From Sporichthya brevicatena (GTDB taxonomy: Bacteria > Actinomycetota > Actinomycetes > Sporichthyales > Sporichthyaceae), in NCBI RefSeq assembly GCF_039525035.1, contig NZ_BAAAHE010000023.1, positions 1 through 64,000 on the forward strand: a DNA stretch of 64,000 nucleotides, given 5' to 3'. The notes beneath the pieces were generated by a model. That model searched no databases, had not been told where the DNA came from, and worked only from the letters and a program-made list of their open reading frames with translations. A program made the position numbers and the translations under genes. Each line of letters begins with the position of its first letter. Positions within the stretch are counted from its first letter, which is position 1. Below are positions 8,144 through 16,107 of this stretch, one piece after another.

Positions 8144-8937
8144 CGACAGAAGCAACGAGCGAGTCGCCCTATTACCTGGCGGCCGGGTCGGAGCAGAAGG
8201 CGATCCGCATCGCGTGCGAACGTGGGCTCGCCGTGATGCTGACCGGCCCGACCGGTTGCGGCAAGACCCGGCTGGTTCGATCCATTGCCGCCGAACTCGA
8301 CCGCCCCCTGGTCACCGTCTCCTGCCACGACGACCTCACCGCGAGCGATCTGCTCGGGCGGTACCTCGTCGTGGGCGGAGACGTCCGCTGGGTGGACGGG
8401 CCGCTCACGACCGCGGTCCGGGAGGGGTCGGTCTGCTATCTCGACGAGGTCGCGGAGGCCCGCCGGGACACCCTCGCCGTGCTGCACTCCCTCCTCGACG
8501 ACCGACGCGAACTCTTCCTCGACCGGACCGGCGAATCGGTGCCCGCGGCACCCGGATTCGCTTTGCTCGCCTCCTACAACCCGGAGTCGCGCAGTCTCCT
8601 CAAGGAACTGAAGCCGTCATTCCGGCAGCGGTTCGTGACGCTGTCCGTCACCTACCTGCCCCCCGAGCAGGAAGCGCTCGTCGTTCAGCACGAGTCCGGC
8701 GTTCCCGAGGACGTCGCCACCGCGCTGGTCCGCAGCGCCGTCGCCCTGCGGCGGTCCGAGCACGCCGGGATCGAACCGCCGTCCACCCGGCTCCTGGTCG
8801 CCGCCGCCTCACTGGTTGCCGCAGGGCTACCGCTGGAGAGTGCGGTGCGCATCGGGCTGGTCAACCCGCTTTCCGTCGAGGGCGCGGTGGCGCTCGCGCT
8901 CGACGAACTTCTCCGCGCCGAGGGAGTACTGACGTGA
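8140..8937 (+). CDS. NorQ/CbbQ-type MoxR-family AAA+ ATPase
   Basis: This 265-residue AAA+ ATPase belongs to the CbbQ/NirQ/NorQ/GvpN group. The Walker A motif GPTGCGKT is at residues 36-43, the family segment DLLGRYLVVGGDVRW follows near 71, Walker B VCYLDEV is near 99-105, and the sensor-1 segment ASYNPES is near 145. Members remodel or activate metalloenzymes together with a VWA partner. The GTG start overlaps the NorD-like stop by 4 bases, and the stop overlaps the SDR start in the same way. The pair is therefore co-expressed with four upstream membrane proteins and a downstream SDR. Confidence 0.9.
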   Translation: MTTEATSESPYYLAAGSEQKAIRIACERGLAVMLTGPTGCGKTRLVRSIAAELDRPLVTVSCHDDLTASDLLGRYLVVGGDVRWVDGPLTTAVREGSVCYLDEVAEARRDTLAVLHSLLDDRRELFLDRTGESVPAAPGFALLASYNPESRSLLKELKPSFRQRFVTLSVTYLPPEQEALVVQHESGVPEDVATALVRSAVALRRSEHAGIEPPSTRLLVAAASLVAAGLPLESAVRIGLVNPLSVEGAVALALDELLRAEGVLT

Positions 8938-9716
8938 GCAGCGCAGCGATGTCGAATCCTGAACCCGCCGGCCGACTGGTTGGGCGCCGGATCCTGGTCA
9001 CCGGGGGCGGCCGCGGGATCGGGCGAGCGATCGCCCTCGCGCTGGCCGCTGAGGGTGCCGACCTCGGTCTGGTGTCCCGGAGCCTGCCCGATCTGGAGGT
9101 TGCGGCCAAGGAGGTCCGCGCCCTGGGCCGCACTGCCGTCGTGGCCACCATGGACGTCACCGACCCGGACAGCGTCGAGCACGCCACCGATCAGGTGGTG
9201 GCTGAACTCGGCGGAATCGACGTCCTGGTCAACAACTCCGGCGTGATCACCGCGTCCCGACTGTTGGACACCAGCGTCGCGGAGTGGGACCGCGTGATGG
9301 ACACCAATCTGCGCGGCACGTTCCTGGTCTGCCGGGCGGCCGGACGTCACCTGGTTGCGCAGGAGCACGGCAAGGTCATCAACGTCGCGAGCCACTTCGG
9401 GTTGATGGCCGCATCCGGGTTCAGCGCGTACTGCGCGTCCAAGGCCGGGATCCTGCACTTCACCAAGGTGCTGGCTCTGGAGTGGGCCCGGCACAACGTC
9501 CAGGTCAACGCCATCGCGCCGGGCTACGTCGCGACCGATCTCAACACCGACCTGCGCGAGGACGAGGCCCGCACCGCGCGGATCGTCAGCCGGATCCCGG
9601 CCCGGCGGATGGCCGAGCCGCGCGAGATCGGCCCGCTCGCAGTTCTCCTCGCGTCGCCGGACTCGGACTTCATGACCGGATCCGTCCTGGTCGTCGACGG
9701 GGGCGAGGCCACCTGA
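8934..9716 (+). CDS. Short-chain dehydrogenase/reductase (SDR)
   Basis: This is a 260-residue classical SDR using NAD(P)H. The cofactor motif TGGGRGIG is at residues 23-30, NNSG stands in for the usual NNAG, a catalytic Ser lies in VASHFG, and YCASK holds the Tyr and Lys. The closing DFMTGSVLVVDGG is typical of FabG-like SDRs. I chose the GTG at 8934, which overlaps the ATPase stop by 4 bases as in the preceding genes; ATG at 8949 is the alternative. Co-transcription suggests it oxidises or reduces a product of the membrane complex upstream. The substrate is unknown. Confidence 0.88.
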   Translation: MSSAAMSNPEPAGRLVGRRILVTGGGRGIGRAIALALAAEGADLGLVSRSLPDLEVAAKEVRALGRTAVVATMDVTDPDSVEHATDQVVAELGGIDVLVNNSGVITASRLLDTSVAEWDRVMDTNLRGTFLVCRAAGRHLVAQEHGKVINVASHFGLMAASGFSAYCASKAGILHFTKVLALEWARHNVQVNAIAPGYVATDLNTDLREDEARTARIVSRIPARRMAEPREIGPLAVLLASPDSDFMTGSVLVVDGGEAT

Positions 9717-9730
9717 GCACGGGGTCTTAA

Positions 9731-9746
9731 AGTCCAACAGTTGACT
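9731..9746 (+). promoter_or_regulatory. GntR-type operator before the esterase operon
   Basis: AGTCCAACAGTTGAC, preceded by TTAA, matches the repeated operator (core GTCCAAC at 9732-9738). It is 71 bp upstream of the esterase start and in the same orientation relative to the gene as the sites at 28185, 32592 and 54199. Confidence 0.7.
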
Positions 9747-9808
9747 GCCTGACTAAGAACCAACTAATCTCGGCCCACCAGGGCGCCCTGCCGAAGGAGT
9801 TCGCCGCG

Positions 9809-10720
9809 ATGTCAACCACCGTCAGCTCGGAGGAGCTCCGCTCCCAGGTCTTCGCCATGTGGCGGAGCATGTTGCCGGACCGTCCGGACGTCACCATCGA
9901 GGAGTTCCGGGCCGGTTACGACCGGATGTTCCGCGACTTCCCGATCGACCCGGGCGCGTCGATCACCGAGGTCGACGCGGGGGGCGTGCGTTCTCTGCTC
10001 GTGCAGATCGGTGGCCCCGACCCGGAGCGCTACGTCGTGTACTTCCACGGCGGTGGCCTCATGTGCGGCAATCCGGAGGGAGTGCGCGGCACCGCCGCTC
10101 TGCTCGCCCGGGCCGCCGACGCGGCGGTGCTCGTGCCCGACTACCGACTCGCCCCCGAACACGCCTACCCCGCCGCCATCGACGATGCGCTCGCGGCCAC
10201 CCGCTGGCTGCTGGCCTCACGGGGCGTGGACCCGAGCCGGCTCGCGGTGCTCGGGGACTCTGCCGGCGGTGCGCTCGCGGCGCTCTGCGCGCTCCGTCTC
10301 GGCGCCGAGGGACCGGGCGCCCCGGCAGCGCTCGTGGGCTGGTCACCCTGGTTGGACTGGACGGTCTCGGGCGCCACGGTGGAGACGAAAGCGGCTGTCG
10401 ATCCCATCGCCAGCGGCCCCTCGCTCCTGATGTCGGCTGCCGCGTACCTGCAGGGCCACGACGCCGCCGACCCGGCCGTCTCGGCGCTGTTCGCGGACCT
10501 CGCCGAACTCCCTCCCACGTTGCTCGAGGTGGGCAGCGAGGAGGTCCTGCTGGACGACTCGGTCCGATTCGCCGCCAGGGCCGAGGCGGCCGGCGTCGAG
10601 GTGACCCTCGAGGTCGCCGACGGACTGCCGCACGTCTACCAGTACTTCGCCTCTTTCCTCGCCGAGGGCCAGGCCTCGATCGATCGCACCGGCAGCTTCA
10701 TCGTCAAGCACACCGCCTGA
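9809..10720 (+). CDS. Alpha/beta hydrolase, hormone-sensitive-lipase family
   Basis: This is a 303-residue cytosolic esterase of the HSL (family IV) type. The oxyanion motif HGGG is at residues 80-83, the nucleophile elbow GDSAGG has Ser151, and the catalytic His is near 275 in GLPHVYQYF with an Asp near 245. Family members hydrolyse short acyl esters or lactones. It heads an operon with luciferase-like and Baeyer-Villiger monooxygenases, so hydrolysis of an ester or lactone made by those enzymes is the natural guess. A GntR-type operator lies upstream. Confidence 0.9.
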   Translation: MSTTVSSEELRSQVFAMWRSMLPDRPDVTIEEFRAGYDRMFRDFPIDPGASITEVDAGGVRSLLVQIGGPDPERYVVYFHGGGLMCGNPEGVRGTAALLARAADAAVLVPDYRLAPEHAYPAAIDDALAATRWLLASRGVDPSRLAVLGDSAGGALAALCALRLGAEGPGAPAALVGWSPWLDWTVSGATVETKAAVDPIASGPSLLMSAAAYLQGHDAADPAVSALFADLAELPPTLLEVGSEEVLLDDSVRFAARAEAAGVEVTLEVADGLPHVYQYFASFLAEGQASIDRTGSFIVKHTA

Positions 10721-10804
10721 CGAGCCTCGGTCACACATCGCACCCGGTGCAGCGCTGGACCGGCGTTGCATCTTCATCGGAACGGAAAGACAGGAGGCAC
10801 GTCG

Positions 10805-11956
10805 GTGGCCCGACAGTGCGGGATGTTGTTCGAGATGCAGGTCGACCGGGACCCCCGCCCGGGCGAGAAGCACACGGCCTTCGACTCCGAGGGGAAGGCG
10901 TACGAGGTCGAGGCGGTCTTCACACCGGAGACCACCCACCGCGCCTTCCACAACGTCGTCGACCAGATCGTGCTGGCCGAGAAGTGTGGGTTCAGCAGCG
11001 CCTGGTTCGTCGAGCACCACTTCTACGAGGAAGCCTCGCAGAGCTCGGCGCCGGACGTGATGCTCGCGCACATCGCGGCGAAGACCGACCGGATCCGCCT
11101 CGGGCACGGCGTGCGGTTGCTGCCGCACGCCTACAACCACCCGGTGCGCGCAGCCGAATCGGCGGCCGTCCTGGACCTGCTGTCCAACGGGCGCCTGGAG
11201 TTCGGAACCGGCCGCAGCCTCAGCCGCCTGGAACTTGAGGGCTTCGGGATCGATCCCGCCACCACCCGCGAGCAGTGGGAGTCGGGGCTGGAGATCATCG
11301 TGGACGCGTGGACCAAGGAGGTGCTCGAGCGCCCCGACGGTCCGATCGTCATCCCGCCTCGCTCGGTGGTGCCCAAGCCGCTCCAGCAGCCGCATCCGCC
11401 ACTGTGGGCCGCCACCACCGGCGCACCCGGTCACGAACTGATGGGCCGTAAGGGTTTGGGGCTTCTCTCGTTCACGCTCCTGCTGCCCGTGGAGGAACTC
11501 GCCCGGCGCATCGGCCTGTACCGCGAAGGCATCGCCCAGGCCGAGCCGGTGGGCCACGTCGTCAACAATCAGGTCGCGGCGATGACGATGGTGCACTGCC
11601 ACGAGGACGGTCAGGTGGCCCGCGAGCGGGCAGGCCAGGCGGTCATGAACTATCTCGAGTGGGCGTTCGGAGCCTTCGTCGGTGCCGCCAAGTGGATGGA
11701 CCCGCGCGAAGGCACCTACAACTACCTCCAAGAGATGATGGGCTTCGACTTCGAGCAGTTGACGTTCGACTTCGTCAACGACAACGACATGGTCATCGTC
11801 GGCACGCCCGACGAGTGCAAGAAGAAGGCCGAGCGCTACTTCGACGCCGGGGTCGACCAGATGCTGTGCCAGATGACGCTGCCCGGCGTTCAGCACGAGC
11901 ACATCATGGAGTCGATCGAGCTGTTCGGGCGCGAGGTCATCCCCGCGATCACCTGA
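10805..11956 (+). CDS. Luciferase-like (LLM class) flavin-dependent monooxygenase
   Basis: This 383-residue TIM-barrel oxidoreductase belongs to the bacterial luciferase-like family. The family features AWFVEHHF (residues about 70-77), an IRLGHGVRLLPH strand and LSNGRLEFGTGRS (residues about 124-136) are present. I chose the GTG at 10805 because an AGGAGG ribosome-binding site lies 7 bases upstream; a longer frame begins at 10766 but lacks one. Such enzymes use FMNH2 or F420H2 supplied by a reductase; I cannot tell which. The following gene is a flavin Baeyer-Villiger enzyme, so it probably oxygenates the same substrate series. Confidence 0.88.
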   Translation: MARQCGMLFEMQVDRDPRPGEKHTAFDSEGKAYEVEAVFTPETTHRAFHNVVDQIVLAEKCGFSSAWFVEHHFYEEASQSSAPDVMLAHIAAKTDRIRLGHGVRLLPHAYNHPVRAAESAAVLDLLSNGRLEFGTGRSLSRLELEGFGIDPATTREQWESGLEIIVDAWTKEVLERPDGPIVIPPRSVVPKPLQQPHPPLWAATTGAPGHELMGRKGLGLLSFTLLLPVEELARRIGLYREGIAQAEPVGHVVNNQVAAMTMVHCHEDGQVARERAGQAVMNYLEWAFGAFVGAAKWMDPREGTYNYLQEMMGFDFEQLTFDFVNDNDMVIVGTPDECKKKAERYFDAGVDQMLCQMTLPGVQHEHIMESIELFGREVIPAIT

Positions 11957-12019
11957 TCCGATCGCCGTGGCGTGAAAAGTGGCAGTCGAGGCGTGAAGGG
12001 CTGGGCAGGTGGAGGCGAA

Positions 12020-13861
12020 GTGACACAGGCTCAGCTGATGGTTGAGGGGCTGGCCGAGCTGTTGAAGGCAGCCGACCGACGCACCCTGGCCGCGGTTGTC
12101 ACCCACCTGTCCGGCGACCCGGAGGCGATCCGGGATCTGCGTGACCGACCGGCGATCGAGGCGACGGCCGCCCAGGTCCTGCCGCCGTTCATGCTCGGGA
12201 TGGCCAGTCCGGCCGCCCCCGACGACGAACTGCTGCAGGCGGCGATGGACCTCGCCGTGGGTGCGCCGATCCCACCCGAGTACCGGGACTACGCGCGGGA
12301 GCAGACCGGCATCGGACCGGTTCCTCCACTCGCCCCGATCCGGGCACCCGAGGACTTCCGGGTGCTCGTGATCGGGGCCGGCGCCTCCGGAATCATGGTG
12401 GCCCGGACCCTGGACAACCGGGGCCTGACCAACTTCCGCATCGCCGAGGCGAACGCGTCCCCCGGGGGCGCGTGGTGGAAGAACACCTATCCAGGCTGTC
12501 GTGTCGACACCCCGAGCCTGCTGTACTCCTACTCCTTCGACCAGGACCCGGGCTGGCCGGAACACTTCAGCCCGCAGCCCGCGCTCCTGCAGTACCTGCG
12601 CGGCGTCGTCGACGACAGCGGTCTGACCGACCGCCTGGACGTCGACACCCGGGTCACCTCGTTGCGGTGGAACGAGACCGAGGCGGTCTGGCACGTCGAA
12701 GCCGCCCACGGCGACGGGTCGACGTCGAGCTCCACCGCCAACGTGGTCATCGCGGCGCCCGGGCTGCTCAGCGTTCCCAAGCTTCCGGACATCCCGGGCC
12801 GGGCGTCCTTCGCCGGACCGGCTTTCCACTCGGCCGAGTGGGACCACAGTGTGGACCTGACGGGCAAACGGGTGGCCGTCATCGGCACCGGGGCCAGCGC
12901 ACAGCAGATCGTCCCCGCGATCGCGCCGATCGCGGGTGAAGTCGTCGTCCACCAGCGCAGCCCGCAGTGGCTGATGCCCCATGAGAAGTACGGGCGCAAG
13001 CTCACCGGCCTGGAGCGAGACCTCTACGACCGCATCCCGATGTACCGGGAGTGGAACCGCTTCGCGGAGTCGTGGCGCTTCGGTGACGGGACCACTCCGC
13101 TCGTCACCGTTGACCCGGAGTGGGACGATCCCCGTTCGATCAGCGCGGCCAACGACCGCTTGCGGGACGAGCTCGAGAAGTACATCCGCCGGGAGGTGGG
13201 CACGCGGCCGGATCTGCTCGAGAAGGTGATGCCGTCCTACCCGCCGTTCACCAAGCGGATGTTGATCGACAACGGCTGGTACCAGGCACTGCTGCGAGAC
13301 AACGTACGGCTGAACACAGCGGCCGTCATCGAGATGACACCGGACGGCGTGCGGACGACCGACGGCTTCGACGAGGTCGACGTGATCGTCTTCGCCACCG
13401 GGTTCCACGCGGACCGCTTCCTCTCCCCCATGCAGGTCACGGGCGTCGGCGGTGTCGACGTGACCGCCGAGTTGGACCGGGACCCGCAGGCGTACCTCGG
13501 ACTCGCCCTGCCGGACTGCCCGAACTTCTTCCTGACCCCGGGGCCGAACGCCTATCTGGGGCACGCGGGCAACGGCATGTTCTTCGCCGAGTGCCACGCG
13601 CGCTACATCTCCGAGTGCCTACGTCTCATGCTCGAGAGCGGATCGCGCGAGATCGTGGTGCGCCCGGAGGCCGTCCGTCGGTACGCGTTGGAGACACGCT
13701 CACGGCTCGACTCGTCGGTCTGGAACAACCCCGAGGTGGACAGCTGGTTCAAGGGCGAGCGCAAGCACATCGTCACCGTCGCCGCGGGCAGCGTCCTCGA
13801 CTTCTGGAACTCCTACCGGCGCGTGGACGTGTCCGCCTACGACTTCGCCCCCCGGGGCTAG
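12020..13861 (+). CDS. Baeyer-Villiger-type flavin monooxygenase
   Basis: This 613-residue FAD- and NADPH-dependent monooxygenase has a long N-terminal extension (residues 1-110) before the first Rossmann motif GAGASG at 119-124. The type I Baeyer-Villiger fingerprint is visible near 264-275 as FAGPAFHSAEWD, and the NADPH motif GTGASA follows near 290. The N-terminal extension resembles that of long type I enzymes acting on bulky ketones such as steroids or terpenoids. I chose the GTG at 12020 because GGAGG lies 4 bases before it. It should convert a ketone to an ester or lactone, matching the esterase two genes upstream. Confidence 0.9.
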   Translation: MTQAQLMVEGLAELLKAADRRTLAAVVTHLSGDPEAIRDLRDRPAIEATAAQVLPPFMLGMASPAAPDDELLQAAMDLAVGAPIPPEYRDYAREQTGIGPVPPLAPIRAPEDFRVLVIGAGASGIMVARTLDNRGLTNFRIAEANASPGGAWWKNTYPGCRVDTPSLLYSYSFDQDPGWPEHFSPQPALLQYLRGVVDDSGLTDRLDVDTRVTSLRWNETEAVWHVEAAHGDGSTSSSTANVVIAAPGLLSVPKLPDIPGRASFAGPAFHSAEWDHSVDLTGKRVAVIGTGASAQQIVPAIAPIAGEVVVHQRSPQWLMPHEKYGRKLTGLERDLYDRIPMYREWNRFAESWRFGDGTTPLVTVDPEWDDPRSISAANDRLRDELEKYIRREVGTRPDLLEKVMPSYPPFTKRMLIDNGWYQALLRDNVRLNTAAVIEMTPDGVRTTDGFDEVDVIVFATGFHADRFLSPMQVTGVGGVDVTAELDRDPQAYLGLALPDCPNFFLTPGPNAYLGHAGNGMFFAECHARYISECLRLMLESGSREIVVRPEAVRRYALETRSRLDSSVWNNPEVDSWFKGERKHIVTVAAGSVLDFWNSYRRVDVSAYDFAPRG

Positions 13862-13869
13862 CCGGCCTC

Positions 13870-14859
13870 GTGACGTCGACCGGCAACCGCGCCCCGCTGG
13901 AGATCGGGCTGGGTTTCTGGAGCATGCAGTCCACCTACATGCGCCCGATCCCGCGCTCCCGGGTCTACGACGAAGCCGGCCAGGAGGCTCAGCTGGTCGA
14001 GGAGCTCGGCTTCGACACGTTGTGGCTGGGCGAGCACCACATGTCCTACGACGGGTACTGCCCGTCGCTCTTCCCGGCGGCCGCCGGGCTGCTCAGCGCC
14101 ACGAGCACCCTGCGGATCGCGTCCGGGGTGCTGGTCCTGCCGCTCCATCCGGCACCGCGCGTGGCGGAGGGGTGCGCCGCGCTGAACTCCCTCGCTCCGG
14201 GGCGATTCCGGCTGGCGGTCGGAATTGGGTACCGCCCGGTCGAGTTCGCCGCCGCCGGGGTCGCGCTGTCCGACCGGGCCGCTCTCACCGACGAACGGCT
14301 GGCGCAACTGCGGGGTCCGGATCTGGTGGAGCGGACGGGGCCGACCGACCTGTGGGTCGGCACCGGGGTGTCCGGCGGCGTCGCTCGGGCGGGCCGGTTC
14401 GGGGCGTCGGTGCTGCTGATGCCCACGGTCACCAGCCGACGGGTGGCGGCACTGCGCGAGGAGTGGACGGCGGCCCTGGCACAGGCGCCCGCCGCGACAC
14501 CAGGTCCCCCACGGCGCCTCGGGGTGATGCGCGAGTGCTGGGTCGACACCGACCCGGCGACGGTCGAATGGGCGCGTGGACGACTGATCGAGATGTGGCG
14601 GCACTACTCGAACTTCTGGGTCGACGACCCGGTCCCACAGCGCGCCCGACGGGACGAACTCGCCGAACAGATGGGCCGTCAGGCGCTGTTCGGCTCGCCG
14701 GACGAGGTGGTCGATCGGCTCAGCCGGCTGATCGCCGCCGGAGCCGACACCATCGCGCTGCGGGTGCGCTTCGACGGCGTCAGCGGTGACGCCCTGCGCC
14801 GGTGCCTCCACCTGATCGCCGACCGGGTGCTGCCGCAACTGGGCCGGGTGACCCGGTGA
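13870..14859 (+). CDS. Luciferase-like (LLM class) oxidoreductase
   Basis: This is a 329-residue luciferase-like protein. The N-terminal LEIGLGFWSM strand, the WLGEHH motif and the barrel strand SGVLVLPLHP support the fold. The GTG at 13870 lies 8 bp after the monooxygenase stop. The stop overlaps the next gene by 4 bases; that gene is a shorter luciferase-like protein, so the two may form a heterodimer as in LuxA/LuxB. Cofactor (FMN or F420) and substrate are unknown. Confidence 0.85.
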   Translation: MTSTGNRAPLEIGLGFWSMQSTYMRPIPRSRVYDEAGQEAQLVEELGFDTLWLGEHHMSYDGYCPSLFPAAAGLLSATSTLRIASGVLVLPLHPAPRVAEGCAALNSLAPGRFRLAVGIGYRPVEFAAAGVALSDRAALTDERLAQLRGPDLVERTGPTDLWVGTGVSGGVARAGRFGASVLLMPTVTSRRVAALREEWTAALAQAPAATPGPPRRLGVMRECWVDTDPATVEWARGRLIEMWRHYSNFWVDDPVPQRARRDELAEQMGRQALFGSPDEVVDRLSRLIAAGADTIALRVRFDGVSGDALRRCLHLIADRVLPQLGRVTR

Positions 14860-15692
14860 GCGGACCACGGACGGGGATCAGCGCCACCGGGGCGGACGCG
14901 GCCGAGATCGTCGAACTCGCCGTGCTGGCCGAAGCGCACAACGTCGACCTGCTCGTGGTCGGCAACGTCCGCGCCGGGCGTCCCAACGGCGACGACACCT
15001 ACGTGGTGACGGCGGCCGCGGCGGCCGCGGCGCGAACCCGGTACCCGCGCATCGCCGTCGTCCTCGACCTGCGGGGCTCGGCACCGCCGTTGCGGGTCGC
15101 CGAGGACCTCGGGGTGCTCGATGTGCTGTCCCACGGCCGACTCGAACTGCTCGTCCGGCAAGGCCCGGACCCGGATCCGTCCCTCACCCGCGACCTCGAC
15201 TCGGTGCTCGGCGCCTGGACGGCCTGGCCGCTCGACGACGCCGCTCGGCCTGAGCGCTTCCTGCCGGTCACCCCGTCGCCGGTCCAGCCGGAGATCCCCA
15301 CCTGGCTGGTGGACGCCGCCGACCCGGCGACCGGCCGGTCCTCGTCCCGGGTCGGATCACTGGTCTTTCTGGAGTGGCCGGCCGGCACACCGGTTCCCGA
15401 CGCGGCCGAACTGCACCGGATCCGCAAGATCCGCGGGGCCGCGGAAGCCACGACGGTGGTGTTCGACCTGGCCGACGTTCCCCGCTCGGACCGGACCGAC
15501 GCGGTGAAGCTCCTCGGCACCGTCGTCGCGCCGTGTCTGCGTTGCGCAGACGAAGAGGTGGACATCCTCGCGCTCGACTCGGCCGACTGGCTGCTGCGGC
15601 GCACCGCCCTGCACGAGCCGCCGAAGCGGAACGACTCACCCGCCAGCTTTGTCAGCCCATCCACCTCGCACCAGAAGGAGACAAGCACATGA
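14856..15692 (+). CDS. Short, divergent luciferase-like protein
   Basis: This 278-residue protein keeps recognisable luciferase-family segments: an N-terminal EIVELAVLAEAHNVDLLVVGN helix and strand (quoted across two elements), and EDLGVLDVLSHGRLELLV near residue 80. It lacks the long middle and C-terminal barrel parts typical of the family, and the conserved His of the EHH motif is not visible. It starts with GTG overlapping the previous gene by 4 bases, and its stop overlaps the SnoaL-like gene. A non-catalytic partner of the preceding protein is plausible, like LuxB beside LuxA. I am sure of the gene, less sure of the role. Confidence 0.75.
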   Translation: MSGPRTGISATGADAAEIVELAVLAEAHNVDLLVVGNVRAGRPNGDDTYVVTAAAAAAARTRYPRIAVVLDLRGSAPPLRVAEDLGVLDVLSHGRLELLVRQGPDPDPSLTRDLDSVLGAWTAWPLDDAARPERFLPVTPSPVQPEIPTWLVDAADPATGRSSSRVGSLVFLEWPAGTPVPDAAELHRIRKIRGAAEATTVVFDLADVPRSDRTDAVKLLGTVVAPCLRCADEEVDILALDSADWLLRRTALHEPPKRNDSPASFVSPSTSHQKETST

Positions 15693-16093
15693 GCGCAGTT
15701 CAGGCGGCCCAGCAGTTGCTCGACGGATTCGCGGCCGGGGATCTCGCGAAGGCTCTCGGAGCTCTTGATCCGGAACTGGAACTGACCTACTCCGACGCCG
15801 TGCCGTGGAAGGGCACCCACCACGGACACCTGGGGTTTCAGACCTTCGCCGGGATGATGCTCGAGCGTTTCGAGGTCGAAGTCGTCGACTACGAGCTCTT
15901 CCAGGCGGGAGAGGAACGGGCCGCGAGCCGTGTAGTCACGAAGTTCACCCTGCGGGCCACGGGGGAGAGCGTGACGATGCCGGTCATGGAGTCCTACTGG
16001 TCGCGGAACGGCAAGCTCCATCGGATCGAGCCGTTCTACTTCAACCAGACGTTGATCGCCGAGATGTACGCCAAGGGCGGTGCGGCCGGCTGA
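15689..16093 (+). CDS. SnoaL/NTF2-like protein
   Basis: This is a 134-residue protein of the NTF2-like superfamily, SnoaL type, starting with QAAQQLLDGFAAGDL and containing the PYXXG-like SDAVPWKGTHHG segment near residue 40. Members are small cone-shaped isomerases, hydratases or cyclases, or binding proteins. The ATG at 15689 is preceded by GAAGGAG and overlaps the previous stop. It ends the esterase-monooxygenase operon and might isomerise or hydrate an intermediate. Its reaction is unknown. Confidence 0.82.
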   Translation: MSAVQAAQQLLDGFAAGDLAKALGALDPELELTYSDAVPWKGTHHGHLGFQTFAGMMLERFEVEVVDYELFQAGEERAASRVVTKFTLRATGESVTMPVMESYWSRNGKLHRIEPFYFNQTLIAEMYAKGGAAG

Positions 16094-16107
16094 GCCCGCT
16101 GCCGAGG

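Noticed and set aside
6632-8937. Nitric oxide reductase activation genes implying a denitrification locus
   Set aside because: No norC or norB gene is present in the window, and the upstream membrane proteins are too short and lack the expected His ligands.
10343-13597. A 1084-codon open frame antisense to the luciferase-like and Baeyer-Villiger genes
   Set aside because: It mirrors the codon structure of the strong plus-strand genes, its translation is Arg/Val/Asp-rich without recognisable domains, and such antisense frames are common in high-GC DNA.
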